NCBI GenBank assembly: GCA_003490025.1
Contig: DNJC01000093.1
Location: 1-64,000, forward strand
DNA length: 64,000 nucleotides
Direction of reading: 5' to 3'
From: Geobacter sp.
GTDB lineage: Bacteria > Desulfobacterota > Desulfuromonadia > Geobacterales > Geobacteraceae
The notes under the pieces were generated by a model, which made no database searches, had not been told where the DNA came from, and saw nothing but the letters and a program-made list of their open reading frames with translations. A program made the translations under genes and the position numbers. The first letter of the stretch is position 1. Each line of letters starts with the position of its first letter. This document shows, piece by piece, positions 32,781 through 42,907 of this stretch.

Positions 32781-32808
32781 TTGACTGTAACGTCCCGACG
32801 GGTATATA
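32781..32808 (+). promoter_or_regulatory. Promoter of the rubrerythrin gene
   Basis: TTGACT (32781-32786), 16-base spacer, TATATA (32803-32808). Start of transcription near 32815 would leave a leader of about 55 bases before the rubrerythrin ATG. Confidence 0.65.
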
Positions 32809-32870
32809 TCCCTAACAGCAAGCCGCCGGTGACTATGCCGGTCGGAAAACCAGAGGACCAGGAGGAATGG

Positions 32871-33371
32871 ATGGCGACAAAGGAAAATCTTGCCGGGGCG
32901 TTCGCAGGGGAAAGCCAGGCGAACCGTAAATATCTCGCTTTCGCGAAAAAAGCAGAGCTCGAAGGGCTCCCGCAGGTAGCAAGGCTGTTCCGCGCGGCGG
33001 CACACGCGGAGACGGTGCATGCCCACGCCCACCTGAGGGCGATGGGTGGCATCAAGAGCACGCTGGAGAACCTCAAGGAAGCGATCGAGGGTGAAGGGTT
33101 CGAGTTCCAGAAAATGTACCCGCCGTTTCTGGAGGAGGCGAAGAGTGAAGGGCACCGCGCGGCCGAGGTTTCTTTCCGCAACGCGCTGGCGGTCGAAGAG
33201 GTGCATCACGACCTGTACCAGAAGGCGCTTGCGGCTGCCGAGGGGGGCGCCGACCTTGCCGACCGGCCGCTGTACGTCTGCGAGATATGCGGCCACACCG
33301 TTTACGACGACGCGCCTGACAAGTGCCAGGTATGCCAGGCCCCCAAGGCGCAGTTCACGCTGATCGCCTGA
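32871..33371 (+). CDS. rbr: Rubrerythrin
   Basis: 166 residues. The ferritin-like diiron domain shows ligands E14 (AGES), E47 and H50 (HAETVH), further Glu in PPFLEEAK and AVEEVHHD. A rubredoxin-like C-terminal domain has the Fe(Cys)4 motif CEICGHTVYDDAPDKCQVC. It reduces hydrogen peroxide in the cytoplasm of anaerobes, complementing the desulfoferrodoxin at 5.1 kb. The start at 32871 has GGAGGA just upstream; the frame extends 69 codons further but overlaps a good promoter (32781). A strong terminator follows. Confidence 0.95.
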   Translation: MATKENLAGAFAGESQANRKYLAFAKKAELEGLPQVARLFRAAAHAETVHAHAHLRAMGGIKSTLENLKEAIEGEGFEFQKMYPPFLEEAKSEGHRAAEVSFRNALAVEEVHHDLYQKALAAAEGGADLADRPLYVCEICGHTVYDDAPDKCQVCQAPKAQFTLIA

Positions 33372-33377
33372 AACGCA

Positions 33378-33412
33378 CAGGGGCGCTGCCGGTAACGGCA
33401 GCGCCCCTTTTC
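33378..33412 (+). terminator. Terminator after rubrerythrin
   Basis: Perfect hairpin AGGGGCGCTGCC-GGTAAC-GGCAGCGCCCCT followed by TTT, 7 bases past the stop. Confidence 0.9.
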
Positions 33413-33477
33413 CATTCCCCTCATCCCCACCCCACCCCTCACTGCCGTTAAGTTAAGGAACTTGAACCCCCATCTAT

Positions 33478-33625
33478 CTTGACAAAGCGGTCCCCGCCCC
33501 CGGAGGGGGAGGGTCAGGGAGGGGGAAGTAGGGGCGAATAATCATTCGCCCCTACTCCGGTTCTTCGCTGAAGCCGCAAGGCTCCCCCCTCCCAACCTCC
33601 CCCCGCTGGGGAGAGGGAGATGGCC
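33478..33625. repeat. GC-rich repeat cluster with 28-base palindrome copy 2
   Basis: Starts with CTTGACAAAGCGGTCCCCGC (second copy of the 6086 element), then GGAGGGGGAGGGTCAGGGAG and the 28-base palindrome at 33528-33555 (GTAGGGGCGAAT-AATC-ATTCGCCCCTAC, as at 22838), then CTCCCCCCTCCCAACCTCCC and CGCTGGGGAGAGGGAG. No gene here. Confidence 0.75.
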
Positions 33626-33630
33626 GGACG

Positions 33631-34368
33631 CTACGGGTTCCTTATCGCCACCGTCCCCCTGGTGGACCAGTCGTTATGCCCACCCTCGATCACGTGAAAG
33701 ACGGCGCCGGGCTTGCTGTCGGCCAGGGCCTTGGCATGCGCCGGCGGTATGATGTCGTCGTCTTTGGCCGCGAATATCTCCACCCTGCCCGGATACGCCT
33801 TCAGCGATGCCGTGTTGTCCCAGTTGTCCGCCAGGAAAATGCGGACCGGGAGGTAGGGAAAATGGTGCACCGCCACGCGCAAAAGGGTGTCGAACGGGAC
33901 GACCAGCACGATCTTCTCGGGAGGAACCGGCTCCATCGCCAGGACGCAGGCGGCGCCGCTCCCGATCGACTCCCCCGCCACGCAGACAGGTGTCTTGGGA
34001 AACCTCGCCCGCAGGTCCCGGTATCCCTGCCGCGCCGCCGCATCGAAGCTGTGGCGCGACGGGGTTCCCCGCCTGGCCCCATAGCCGGGATACTCCAGGA
34101 TGAAGACGGCATCCTCTTTCGAGAACGATGAAAGCGCATAGACCCGGTCGCTCGCCTGGCCGGCGTTGCCGTGCATCAACAGCCAGACGTTCTTCGGCGC
34201 AGCCACCTCGCGGGCATAACCGATCAACCCGCCGTCGTGACGCCACTCGCTCAGGCCGTTACTGTCGGCGTGATGGGTGGGGAAATACAGCAGCTGCCGT
34301 TGCCACGCCGCGGCGGCCAGCAGCAGCGCCACCAGGCATACCAGCAGTAGGATCATAATCCGTATCAT
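33631..34368 (-). CDS. Membrane-anchored alpha/beta hydrolase
   Basis: 245 residues. An N-terminal membrane helix (about 4-22) precedes an alpha/beta-hydrolase core: LLMHGNAGQASDR (oxyanion region), nucleophile elbow GESIGSGAACVLA with Ser, catalytic Asp in AAKDDDIIPP and His in EGGHNDWS. This matches the family of bacterial BEM46/YfhR-like hydrolases. The start is uncertain: an ATG at 34368 sits after GAAGG, while a TTG start would add 7 residues. The substrate is unknown. It lies 17-38 bases downstream of the broken histidine kinase gene. Confidence 0.85.
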   Translation of the reverse strand: MIRIMILLLVCLVALLLAAAAWQRQLLYFPTHHADSNGLSEWRHDGGLIGYAREVAAPKNVWLLMHGNAGQASDRVYALSSFSKEDAVFILEYPGYGARRGTPSRHSFDAAARQGYRDLRARFPKTPVCVAGESIGSGAACVLAMEPVPPEKIVLVVPFDTLLRVAVHHFPYLPVRIFLADNWDNTASLKAYPGRVEIFAAKDDDIIPPAHAKALADSKPGAVFHVIEGGHNDWSTRGTVAIRNP

Positions 34369-34405
34369 CGCCTTCTTCCATCGCTTCAAGAGAGCGGTTT
34401 CCCGC

Positions 34406-36142
34406 TCATGACAGACAGAAATAGACGGTGGCGCCCTGGTCGACCACCCCGTGCGCCCATACCCGCCCCTGGTGGCGCTCGACGATCCGCTTCACCGTGG
34501 CAAGGCCGATGCCGGTCCCCTCGAACTCCGCGCCGTGCAGCCGCTGGAAGGGGCCGAAGAGCTTGTCCTGGTAAGCCATGTCGAACCCCACCCCGTTATC
34601 GCGCACGAAGAAGATCTCCTGGTCTCCGGCGACCTCCCTGCCGACCTCGATCCTGGCGCGCTCGCGCGGAGCCGAGTATTTCCAGGCATTGCCGATCAGG
34701 TTCTCCAGCATCTATCCCAGCAGCACCCGGTCGCCGTGCGCCTCCAGTCCCGGCTCTACGACCAGCTCGACGCGCCGCCCCGGCTCGGCCTCCCTGAATT
34801 TGCAGAGGATGGCCGAGGCCAGCTCACTCAGTCCTACCGGAACCTTGTGCAGCTCAGACCTGGCGATGCGCGAGAGTTCCAGCAGGTCGTCGATGAGGCA
34901 TCCCATCCTGCTGCTGGAATTGCGGATCCGGTCCAGGTATTGCCTCGCTTCCTCCGACAAATCCGTCCCGAAATCCTCGTCCAGTATGGCCGCGTAGCTG
35001 TTGATATGGCGCAGCGGTCCGCGCAGGTCGTGGGAGACCGAGTAGCTGAAGGATTCCTGCTCGCGCATGGCGCTCTCCAGGCGGGCGGTCCGCTCGGAAA
35101 CGCGGCGCTCCAGTTCTTCGTTGAGCTTCCTCAGTTCCTCGCCGGTGCGGCGGCTCTCCGTGACGTCCCTGGAGATGCCGAAGATACCGATGATGTTCCC
35201 CTGGCTGTCGTGCAACGGCCCTTTTACCGCCTCGGAGATTATGGAGCGACCGTTGGCGGTAATAAGCTCGTTCTCGATGATCCTGGCTTCGTTCGAGTCG
35301 AGGATGGTCCGGTCAATTGTGCGGATGCGACGCGCAACTTCGGGAGGGAAGAGGAAAGTGTCGTCCCTACCCAGCACCTCCCCGACGCCCTTGCCGGTCA
35401 GTTCCTCGGCGCCCCTGTTGAACAGCAGGTAATTGCCTCCGATGTCCTTGACGAAAATGGCGTCGGTGCTCCCCTCGATGACGGCGTTCAGCAGTTCGCG
35501 GCTTTGCAGCAGGGACGCCTCCGCCTGAGCCCGCTCCGCGATGCTCATCTGCAGGTCTTCGTTCATGGCCACCAGACGCTTTTGCTCGTCGTGATAGCTT
35601 CTGAGGAGCACCCAGATCATCAAAAAGCAGCAGAGGGCCGTCATGGTCATCCCTACAACCAGGTCCGCGGACCTGTAGTAGGAACTCTGGAAGGGGACCA
35701 CCCACTCGGGTAAAAATTGTTCCGCTACCAGCAACAGGATCCAGTCGCCGATGGCGCAGGAGAGCAAAACCCAGCACGACCTGCCACGGAAAAAAATCTG
35801 TACATATAGCAAGATGCAAAAGAAGAAGAAGCTGACACTGCCATGGGAGCCGCCGTTTGGGAACCAGACCAGGTTCGTCAGGCCAAGGAACAGGAAGAAC
35901 AGGGTGCGTATCTGGTAACGCCCCCTGCATGCTTGCCTGAAGAGGAAGAAGGAGGCTGCACCGAACAGCGCAACATAGAGGTTGATTACCGGGGGAAGAT
36001 GATTAAGTGAGTTGGCGGGAATGATCACCAGATACGAGATGAGCGTAGAGGCGAGACAGAGGACCCGGAAAAGGTCCAGCTCCATCCTTCCGTTTTCGTC
36101 CTTGAAGATACACCTTCTGACTTTGAGGATGATAGAGTCCAT
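34406..36142 (-). pseudogene. PAS-containing membrane histidine kinase, interrupted by an amber codon
   Basis: One reading frame of about 579 codons, broken by an in-frame TAG at 34712-34714. Before it: membrane helices in the first 175 residues (MASE-like sensor), a PAS domain (NAVIEGSTDAIFVKDIGGNY region), a coiled coil ELEERRVSERTARLESA-like segment, and HisKA with phospho-acceptor His in YSVSHDLRGPLRH. After it, starting with ATG, is the rest of the HATPase: MLENLIGNAWKYSAP (N-box), DNGVGFDM (G1) and GTGIGLATVKRIVERHQG (G2). The stop replaces what is probably a Gln (CAG to TAG). Without suppression the kinase lacks ATP-binding motifs and cannot phosphorylate. A single sequencing error is an alternative. 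Confidence 0.85.
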
Positions 36143-36290
36143 GCGCTGGATGACTCCTCATGCGCGTAGCTTTGTAGGGCGGCAAAAAGGGAAAGAAACC
36201 AACTCCGTCCCAGAAAGATCGCTACGCTAGCACATGAGTATCACTTTATAAAGCTTTTTTTGCCTTGACTGTTCGAGGAGAAGGAAGAAC

Positions 36291-37106
36291 TCAGCTTGAC
36301 CGGGGAAGATCCACCTTCAGGTGCACGTACCAGTAGGCGGAGGCGACGAAGACCACGCCGCCGAGTATGTTGCCGATCGTGACGGGAAGGAGGTTGTCCA
36401 GGAAAAAGGTGGTCCAGGTGAGCGCGGGGGCGGTGCGGCCCAGCTCGCTCGACAGCAACAGGCCGGTCGGTATGTAGTACATGTTGGCGATGGAGTGCTC
36501 GAAGCCGCTGGCGACGAAGGCCATGATCGGCATGTAGCAGGCGAGGATCTTTCCCGTCACGTCCCGGGCCGCCGTGGCCATGAAGACGGCGAGGCAGACC
36601 AGCCAGTTGCAGAGGATGCCCCGGACCAGGGCGACGGCGAAGGGGAGCTGGCATTTCGCCGTGGCGATCCTGATGGCGTCTTCGGCGATCTTTCCGTTCA
36701 TCCAGAGCTGCGACTCGAACATGAGCCCGGCGAAGAACAGGGACCCCGCCAGGTTCCCGACGATGACGATACCCCAGTTCTCAAGGAGCTTTCCCCAGGT
36801 GATCTCGCCGTGAAGCGCGGAGCTGGTCAGGAGGCTGTTGCCGGTGAAGAGCTCGGCGCCGCAGATGACGACGAGCATGAGGCCAAGGGAGAAGACGCTC
36901 CCCCCGAGAAGCGCGGCGATACCCTTGCCCAGGAGAGCGGCCGCGTCCTGGGTGACCACCGTGGCGAGTTGGGCGCCGAAGGCGATATAGAAGCCGGCAA
37001 GGAGGCTCAGCACCAGGGTGCGCAGCCGGGACTGGGTCAACACGCGCTTGCCGTTTTCGACGATGGTCTTCACCGTCTCAGCCGGTGTCAGGTACCGCTT
37101 TTCCAT
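36291..37106 (-). CDS. Formate/nitrite transporter (FNT) family channel
   Basis: 271 residues with six membrane segments. FNT features: LTPAETVKTIVENGK, GAELFTGNS on the pore half-helix (family motif TGN), LVRGILCNWLVCLAVFM, and SGFEHSIANMYYIP with the pore His. The ATG at 37106 has GGGAG; 8 extra residues upstream lack support. The family carries formate, nitrite or hydrosulfide through pentameric pores. Formate is plausible in this organism, but the substrate cannot be read from these motifs. Upstream of the broken histidine kinase on the same strand. Confidence 0.93.
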   Translation of the reverse strand: MEKRYLTPAETVKTIVENGKRVLTQSRLRTLVLSLLAGFYIAFGAQLATVVTQDAAALLGKGIAALLGGSVFSLGLMLVVICGAELFTGNSLLTSSALHGEITWGKLLENWGIVIVGNLAGSLFFAGLMFESQLWMNGKIAEDAIRIATAKCQLPFAVALVRGILCNWLVCLAVFMATAARDVTGKILACYMPIMAFVASGFEHSIANMYYIPTGLLLSSELGRTAPALTWTTFFLDNLLPVTIGNILGGVVFVASAYWYVHLKVDLPRSS

Positions 37107-37218
37107 GTAGGCTCCCGAGGTAACAGGCAATAATTAGATTAAAACGGGACGGGAATCAAGCGGAAACAAGGTGACCAGGCTCTCCCCTCCTCGACTCCCT
37201 CAAATGTGAAAGAATTTG

Positions 37219-37247
37219 TTGATCCATTATAATTAACAGGGTATAAT
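37219..37247 (+). promoter_or_regulatory. Sigma-70 promoter of the DUF4410 lipoprotein gene
   Basis: TTGATC (37219-37224), 17-base spacer, perfect TATAAT (37242-37247), about 36 bases before the start codon at 37284. Confidence 0.8.
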
Positions 37248-37283
37248 TTTTGCCGTCGCAGGTCTTATGAGAGGAGATACACC

Positions 37284-37811
37284 ATGAGAAAGTTCATTGC
37301 CAGGTGCGCCGCTGCCGCCCTCGTGCTTTCCGTCGCTGCCTGCTCATCGATGCAGGTGAAAAAGGACGCAATCCCTCCCCGCTACACGACGGTCCTCGTG
37401 AAGCCCCTAACCTTCAACGACATCTTCCTGCAGAAGGTGTCGGGGAACGAACAGGAGGAGTTTGAGCATGCAAAACCCGCACTGGCTAAGGCCTTCAACG
37501 AGAGCTTCAGCCAGGCACTCCCGGGCTCCGGTTCTGCGAGGCGTCTCCTTTTCGAGGGGACTCCAGACCAGGCGACCATCGTGCTCGAGGCCAAGGTTTC
37601 CCTGCTCGACCCGGGCATTAAAAGGGTCCTGCGCGGCAGGGGCGTCGCCGTATGCAGCCTCATCGACGGCGGGACCGGCCGGCTCCTCGGCAGTTTCACG
37701 GTGACCCCCGAGGTGAACAGGCCGGACTGGCAGAGCGCCTCGGAGGTGATCGAGGCGCTGGTGCGGAGCATGGGAGCCGGCGCCGCGGCGCAGATGGCCC
37801 AGGCCAGGTAG
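37284..37811 (+). CDS. DUF4410-like lipoprotein
   Basis: 175 residues. A lipoprotein signal ends LVLSVAAC (Cys at about 20). The mature domain has YTTVLVKPLTFND near its start, a repeated strand pattern (ATIVLEAKVSLLDPG) and a C-terminal helix SASEVIEALVRSMG, in line with DUF4410, a family of periplasmic lipoproteins of unknown function. AGAGGAG precedes the ATG, and a textbook promoter lies upstream. Single gene with a terminator that also serves the convergent frd operon. Confidence 0.82.
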   Translation: MRKFIARCAAAALVLSVAACSSMQVKKDAIPPRYTTVLVKPLTFNDIFLQKVSGNEQEEFEHAKPALAKAFNESFSQALPGSGSARRLLFEGTPDQATIVLEAKVSLLDPGIKRVLRGRGVAVCSLIDGGTGRLLGSFTVTPEVNRPDWQSASEVIEALVRSMGAGAAAQMAQAR

Positions 37812-37846
37812 CGGCCCGGCCGCACGCATCCCCTCACAAAATAGAA

Positions 37847-37885
37847 TCGGGGCGAGAGGTTACCCTCCCGCCCCGATTTCTTTTG
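37847..37885. terminator. Bidirectional terminator between DUF4410 gene and frdB
   Basis: AATCGGGGCG and CGCCCCGATT arms with inner GAGGGTTACCCTCC, flanked by TTTCTTTT on the plus side and TCTATTTTG on the minus side. It lies between convergent genes. Confidence 0.8.
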
Positions 37886-37902
37886 TAACCCGCCTGTCCG
37901 TG

Positions 37903-38642
<740 letters not shown>

Positions 38643-38643
<1 letters not shown>

Positions 38644-40556
38644 TATTTATAACTCCTTACCGCCAGATGGACGTTCTCGAACGTCAACGGCTCCTTGTGC
38701 AGTTCGGGCTCCTTGTCGACACCTTTGAACTCCCACGCGCCAACGTAGCAGTAGTTCTCGTCGTCGCGCTTCGCCTCGCCGTCGGGCATCTGGTGCTCGA
38801 CCCGGAAGTGGCCGCCGCAGGACTCGTTCCTGTGCAGGGCGTCCTTGGCCAGCAGTTCGCCGAACTCCAGGAAGTCCGCCACGCGGCCGGCGTTCTCCAG
38901 CTGCTGGTTGAGTTCCGCGCCGGAGCCGGTGACCTTGACGTTGCTCCAGAACTCCTCGCGCAGGACCGGGATCTTCTTGATGGCTTCCTTGAGGCTCTGC
39001 TCGCTCCTCGCCATGCCGACGTTTTCCCACATGATCTTGCCCAGCTCGCGGTGGAACTCGGAGACGGTCTTCTTGCCGTTGATGCTGAGGAGCTTGTTGT
39101 TGTAGCCCGTCACGTCCTCGATCGACTTCTTGCACTCGGGGTGGTCGGCCTTGACGCTCCCCGGCTTGATCTTGGCGAGGTAGTTGGCGATGGTGTAGGG
39201 GATGACGAAGTAACCGTCGGCCAGACCCTGCATCAGCGCGGAAGCACCCAGGCGGTTGGCGCCGTGGACGGAGAAGTTGGCCTCGCCCAGGACGAAGAGG
39301 CCCGGGACGTTGCTCTCGCAGTTGTAGTCGACCCAGAGACCGCCCATGGAGTAGTGCGGCGCCGGGTAGATGCGCATCGGGACCTTGTAGGCGTTCTCGT
39401 CGGTGATCTTCTCGTACATCTCGAAGAGGTTGCCGTAACGGGAGCGGATGGTGTCCTCGCCCAGACGCTTGATGGAGTCGGCGAAGTCGAGGTAGACGCC
39501 GCGTCCGCCCGGTCCGACGCCGCGGCTGTCGTCGCACTGCTCTTTGGCTGCGCGCGAGGCGATGTCGCGGGGAGCGAGGTTGCCGAAGGAGGGGTACTTC
39601 CTCTCCAGGTAGTAGTCGCGCTCCTCTTCCGGGATCTCCCCGGGAGCCCTGGTGTCACCCTTCTTCTTGGGCGCCCAGCAGCGCCCGTCGTTTCTGAGCG
39701 ACTCGGACATGAGGGTCAGTTTGGACTGGTGCTCGCCGGTCTGCGGGATGCAGGTCGGGTGGATCTGGGTGTAGCAGGGGTTGGCGAAGTAGGCCCCTTT
39801 CTTCACCGCGCGCCAGTTGGCGGTGACGGAGCACCCCATGGCGTTGGTGGAGAGGTAGAACACGTTCACGTAGCCGCCGGTGGCCAGAACGACCGCGTCA
39901 CCCACGTGGGTGCGGATCTCGCCGGTGACCAGGTCGCGAATGGTGATCCCTTTCGCCTCGCCGTCGACCACCACGAGGTCGAGCATCTCGGTGCGGGCGA
40001 AGAGTTTCACGCTGCCGGCCTTCACCTGGCGGGAGAGCGCGGAGTAGGCGCCCAGGAGGAGCTGCTGGCCGGTCTGGCCGCGGGCGAAGAAGGTACGGGA
40101 GACCTGGGCGCCGCCGAAGGAGCGGTTATCGAGGTAACCTGCGTAGTCGCGTGCGAAGGGGACGCCCTGTGCCACGCACTGGTCGATGATGTTGTTGGAG
40201 ACCTGCGCCAGGCGCCACACGTCAGCCTCACGGGCGCGGAAGTCGCCACCCTTGATGGTGTCGTAGAACAGGCGGTAGATGCTGTCGCCGTCGTTCGGGT
40301 AGTTCTTCGCGGCGTTGATACCGCCCTGTGCGGCGATGGAGTGGGCGCGGCGTGCGCTGTCCTGGTAGCAGAAGGCTTCGACGTTGTAGCCGAGCTCGCC
40401 CAAGGAGGCTGCGGCTGCGCCACCGGCGAGGCCGGTACCGACAACGAGAATTTTGTATTTACGTTTGTTTGCGGGGTTCACCAGCTTCATGTCAAAGCGG
40501 TGTCTGTCCCACGAGGTCTGAATCGGTCCTTTCGGACATTTTCCGTCGAGTATCAC
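38643..40556 (-). CDS. frdA: Succinate dehydrogenase/fumarate reductase flavoprotein subunit
   Basis: 637 residues. FAD-binding VVGTGLAGGAAAASLGELG near residues 37-55; covalent-FAD histidine in RRAHSIAAQGGINAAK (H72); RTEMLD, GGYVNVFYLSTNAMGC and the catalytic HPTCIPQTGEHQSK and GGLWVDYN segments (dicarboxylate site). The size and sequence style are of the epsilon/delta-type enzyme (frdCAB), as in Geobacter and Wolinella. Operon order frdC-frdA-frdB, with 9 bases between frdC and frdA. Confidence 0.97.
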
Positions 40557-40565
40557 TTGAACCCC

Positions 40566-41231
40566 CTAAAGTTTCAATAAGCCAGCTAAGATGACGGCAG
40601 GAATCGAGATGTATGCGACCATGAGGATGGCGGAGATGACCTTGCCGCCGGTAGCGTAGACCGGAATGGTCTTTTCGTTGTTCCAACCCATGGTCTGCAG
40701 GAAGCTCGGGATGCCGTGGGAGAGGTGGAGGAACAGCATGACCATGGCGGCCATGTAGGTCACCGAGATCAGCCCGTGGCCGAAGCTGGTCACCACCATC
40801 TTGAACACGTCGACGCGGTTCGCCGCATCGAGGCCGACCACGATGTCCGGGGTGCCGTGGACGGTGAACTGCAGCAGGTGGTAGATGATGAACCCGGCGA
40901 GAAGCACGCCGGTCCAGATCATGTTCTCGGAGGCGAAGCTCTTCTTGAGGTTCCTCTTCACCGCGTAGGCGCCGGGGTTGGCGGCCTTGTTCTCCAGGGT
41001 CAGCATGACGCCGTAGCAGATGTGCACGGAGACGGCTGCCAGCATGAAGAGCCTGAAGGCCCAGACCAGCGGCGGCAGGTCGTGCAGGTGCTTCGCGTAG
41101 GCGTTGATCCCGTTGGGGCCGAAGAAGATGGTGGAGTTTCCGATCAGGTGGATGAGGACGAAGATGATCAGGAGCTGACCCGTGATCGACATCAAGATCT
41201 TTCTTCCCACAGAGCTAGTTAAGATTCGCAT
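40566..41231 (-). CDS. frdC: Succinate dehydrogenase/fumarate reductase cytochrome b subunit
   Basis: 221 residues with five membrane helices (about 15-33, 62-84, 109-131, 153-175, 197-219). Histidines in helices (IHLIGNSTIFFG, SVHICYGVMLTLE, FIIYHLLQFTVHG, LHLSHGIPSFLQ) are in place for two haem b groups, as in diheme fumarate reductases. It anchors the enzyme and exchanges electrons with the menaquinone pool. First gene of the operon. A promoter and an inverted-repeat operator lie about 225-280 bases upstream. Confidence 0.95.
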   Translation of the reverse strand: MRILTSSVGRKILMSITGQLLIIFVLIHLIGNSTIFFGPNGINAYAKHLHDLPPLVWAFRLFMLAAVSVHICYGVMLTLENKAANPGAYAVKRNLKKSFASENMIWTGVLLAGFIIYHLLQFTVHGTPDIVVGLDAANRVDVFKMVVTSFGHGLISVTYMAAMVMLFLHLSHGIPSFLQTMGWNNEKTIPVYATGGKVISAILMVAYISIPAVILAGLLKL

Positions 41232-41354
41232 GTTTTTTGTCCCTTTGCGTTTGTTCGAGAATCAAGATGGGTTTATGTACAGCTTTGCGTACGCCGGAGG
41301 GGGCACAAGTCCCTGACACCCAGACGGGGTGGACTCGCGGTTTCCGCTCAGCAT

Positions 41355-41381
41355 TTAAGGGGGGGCGCGCCAAGGGCTCAT
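41355..41381 (-). other. Possible 8-codon leader peptide in the frdCAB leader
   Basis: AAAGGAGAGATGAA ends at the ATG (41381-41379), giving MSPWRAPP and TAA. It lies in the long leader between the frd promoter and frdC. The Ala-Pro-Pro ending before the stop is of a type that can stall ribosomes. The case rests on the good ribosome site only. Confidence 0.25.
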
Positions 41382-41461
41382 TTCATCTCTCCTTTAATAT
41401 CGATGGTATACCTGCAAACGAATGCGAGATAGAGACATGAATGGGAGGCTGGTACGGGCGC

Positions 41462-41514
41462 ATATTAAATCCCGCTACTTCAAAATGCAACAGTTTTTTG
41501 TATACAGCATACAA
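41462..41514 (-). promoter_or_regulatory. frdCAB promoter with TTGTATAC-type operator
   Basis: On the minus strand: TTGCAT (41490-41485), 17-base spacer, TAATAT (41467-41462). Directly upstream of the -35 box lies an imperfect 17-base palindrome, TTGTATGCTGTATACAA (41514-41498). Transcription would start near 41455, giving a leader of about 225 bases. Confidence 0.65.
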
Positions 41515-41673
41515 TTAATCTTCGGCTCCTCCCGCCGCCCCAGTATTGCCGCTGCGCAGCCGATACCGTATACATCGAAGGCAGGTAACGAGTTAGCTCC
41601 CCCCCCGGCGACGGGACTTCGCCCGTTTACTCATCAGTAACCTTGTTTTGGAAAACCGCAGACCCCGTTGCTG

Positions 41674-41702
41674 TTGCATTTTGATCCCCGCTCTGCTAAT
41701 TA
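41674..41702 (+). promoter_or_regulatory. tgt promoter
   Basis: TTGCAT (41674-41679), 17-base spacer, TAATTA (41697-41702), about 40 bases before the tgt ATG at 41744. Confidence 0.6.
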
Positions 41703-41743
41703 GTTAGTGCCGTAAGGAAAAATACCCGAGAAACGGAAGGTTC

Positions 41744-42850
41744 ATGATCTTTAAACTGCTCAAAAAGGACCCCAAGTCCGCTGCACGCCGCGGCGTCGTC
41801 AGCACCGCCCACGGTGAGATACAAACGCCGATCTTTATGCCGGTCGCCACCCACGCCGCGATGAAGGCGATGACCCCGGCCCAGGTGCACGACACCGGCG
41901 CCCAGATCATACTCTCCAACACCTATCACCTCCACCTGCACCCGGGCGAGGCCCTGGTGCAAAAGGCGGGGGGGCTACACAAGTTCATGGGGTGGGACGG
42001 CCCGATACTGACCGACTCCGGCGGTTTCCAGGTCTTCTCCCTCCCCAACAAGCGGATCACCGAGGAAGGCGCGTTCTTCCGGCACGAGGACACCGGAGAG
42101 GAGGTGTTCCTCGACCCGGCCAAGGCGATCGCCATCCAGGAGACGCTGGGCGCCGACATCATCATGAACTTCGACGAGTGCATCCCCTACCCCTGCGACA
42201 AGGGGTACGCGGAGCGCTCCACCGAGAAGACCATCCGCTGGGCCAAGCAGTGCATCGACGCGCACAAAAGGCCCGACCAGCACCTCTTCGGCATCGTGCA
42301 GGGAAGCGTCTACGAGGACCTGAGGAAGCGCTGCGCCAAGGCGCTGGTGAAGATGGATTTCCCCGGGTACGCCATAGGGGGAGTCTCGGTCGGCGAGGGA
42401 CTGGAGCTGCTGAAGCAGGTGGTCGGCTACACGGCGCCGCATCTCCCCGAGGACAAGCCGCGCTACCTGATGGGTGTGGGGCTTCCCGAGGACATCTTCG
42501 AGAGCGTCGAGCGCGGCATCGACATGTTCGACTGCGTCATCCCGACCCGTTACGCGAGGAGCGCCACCCTGTTCACCAACCGCGGCAGAATCCGCCTCAC
42601 CAACAAGAACTACCGCCGCGATTTCTACCCGGTGGAGCCGAACTGCACCTGCTACACCTGCAGGAATTTCACCCGCGCCTACCTGCATCACCTCTTCACC
42701 TCCAACGAGGTGCTCTCGGCGATACTGGCGAGCATCCACAACGTCCACTTCTACCTGAACATGATGGCCGACATCAGGAAGTCGATCGAGGAGGGGCGCT
42801 TCATGGCGCACAAAGAGGAGTTCCTCGCCTCCTACATGAAGGCGAAGTAA
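41744..42850 (+). CDS. tgt: tRNA-guanine transglycosylase
   Basis: 368 residues, typical length. Substrate and catalytic motifs: ANTYHLHLHPGE-like SNTYHLHLHPGE, ILTDSGGFQVFSL (catalytic Asp), GIVQGSVYEDLR, GGVSVGEGLE and the nucleophile region FDCVIPTR. The zinc site is CTCYTCRNFTRAYLHHLF. It swaps guanine-34 for preQ1 in tRNAs with GUN anticodons during queuosine synthesis. The ATG at 41744 follows GGAAGG. No other queuosine genes (queA, yajC) are adjacent. Confidence 0.97.
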   Translation: MIFKLLKKDPKSAARRGVVSTAHGEIQTPIFMPVATHAAMKAMTPAQVHDTGAQIILSNTYHLHLHPGEALVQKAGGLHKFMGWDGPILTDSGGFQVFSLPNKRITEEGAFFRHEDTGEEVFLDPAKAIAIQETLGADIIMNFDECIPYPCDKGYAERSTEKTIRWAKQCIDAHKRPDQHLFGIVQGSVYEDLRKRCAKALVKMDFPGYAIGGVSVGEGLELLKQVVGYTAPHLPEDKPRYLMGVGLPEDIFESVERGIDMFDCVIPTRYARSATLFTNRGRIRLTNKNYRRDFYPVEPNCTCYTCRNFTRAYLHHLFTSNEVLSAILASIHNVHFYLNMMADIRKSIEEGRFMAHKEEFLASYMKAK

Positions 42851-42907
42851 CGGCGAAACCGTCTGGCAGGGATGAGGGATGAATCATCTTTCGTACCGGG
42901 AGCTGCA

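Noticed and set aside
32664..32870. N-terminal extension of rubrerythrin
   Set aside because: A good promoter (32781-32808) lies inside it, and the family begins at the ATG at 32871.
38667..40580. 637-codon open frame on the plus strand opposite frdA
   Set aside because: Shadow of frdA, whose FAD and substrate motifs are complete.
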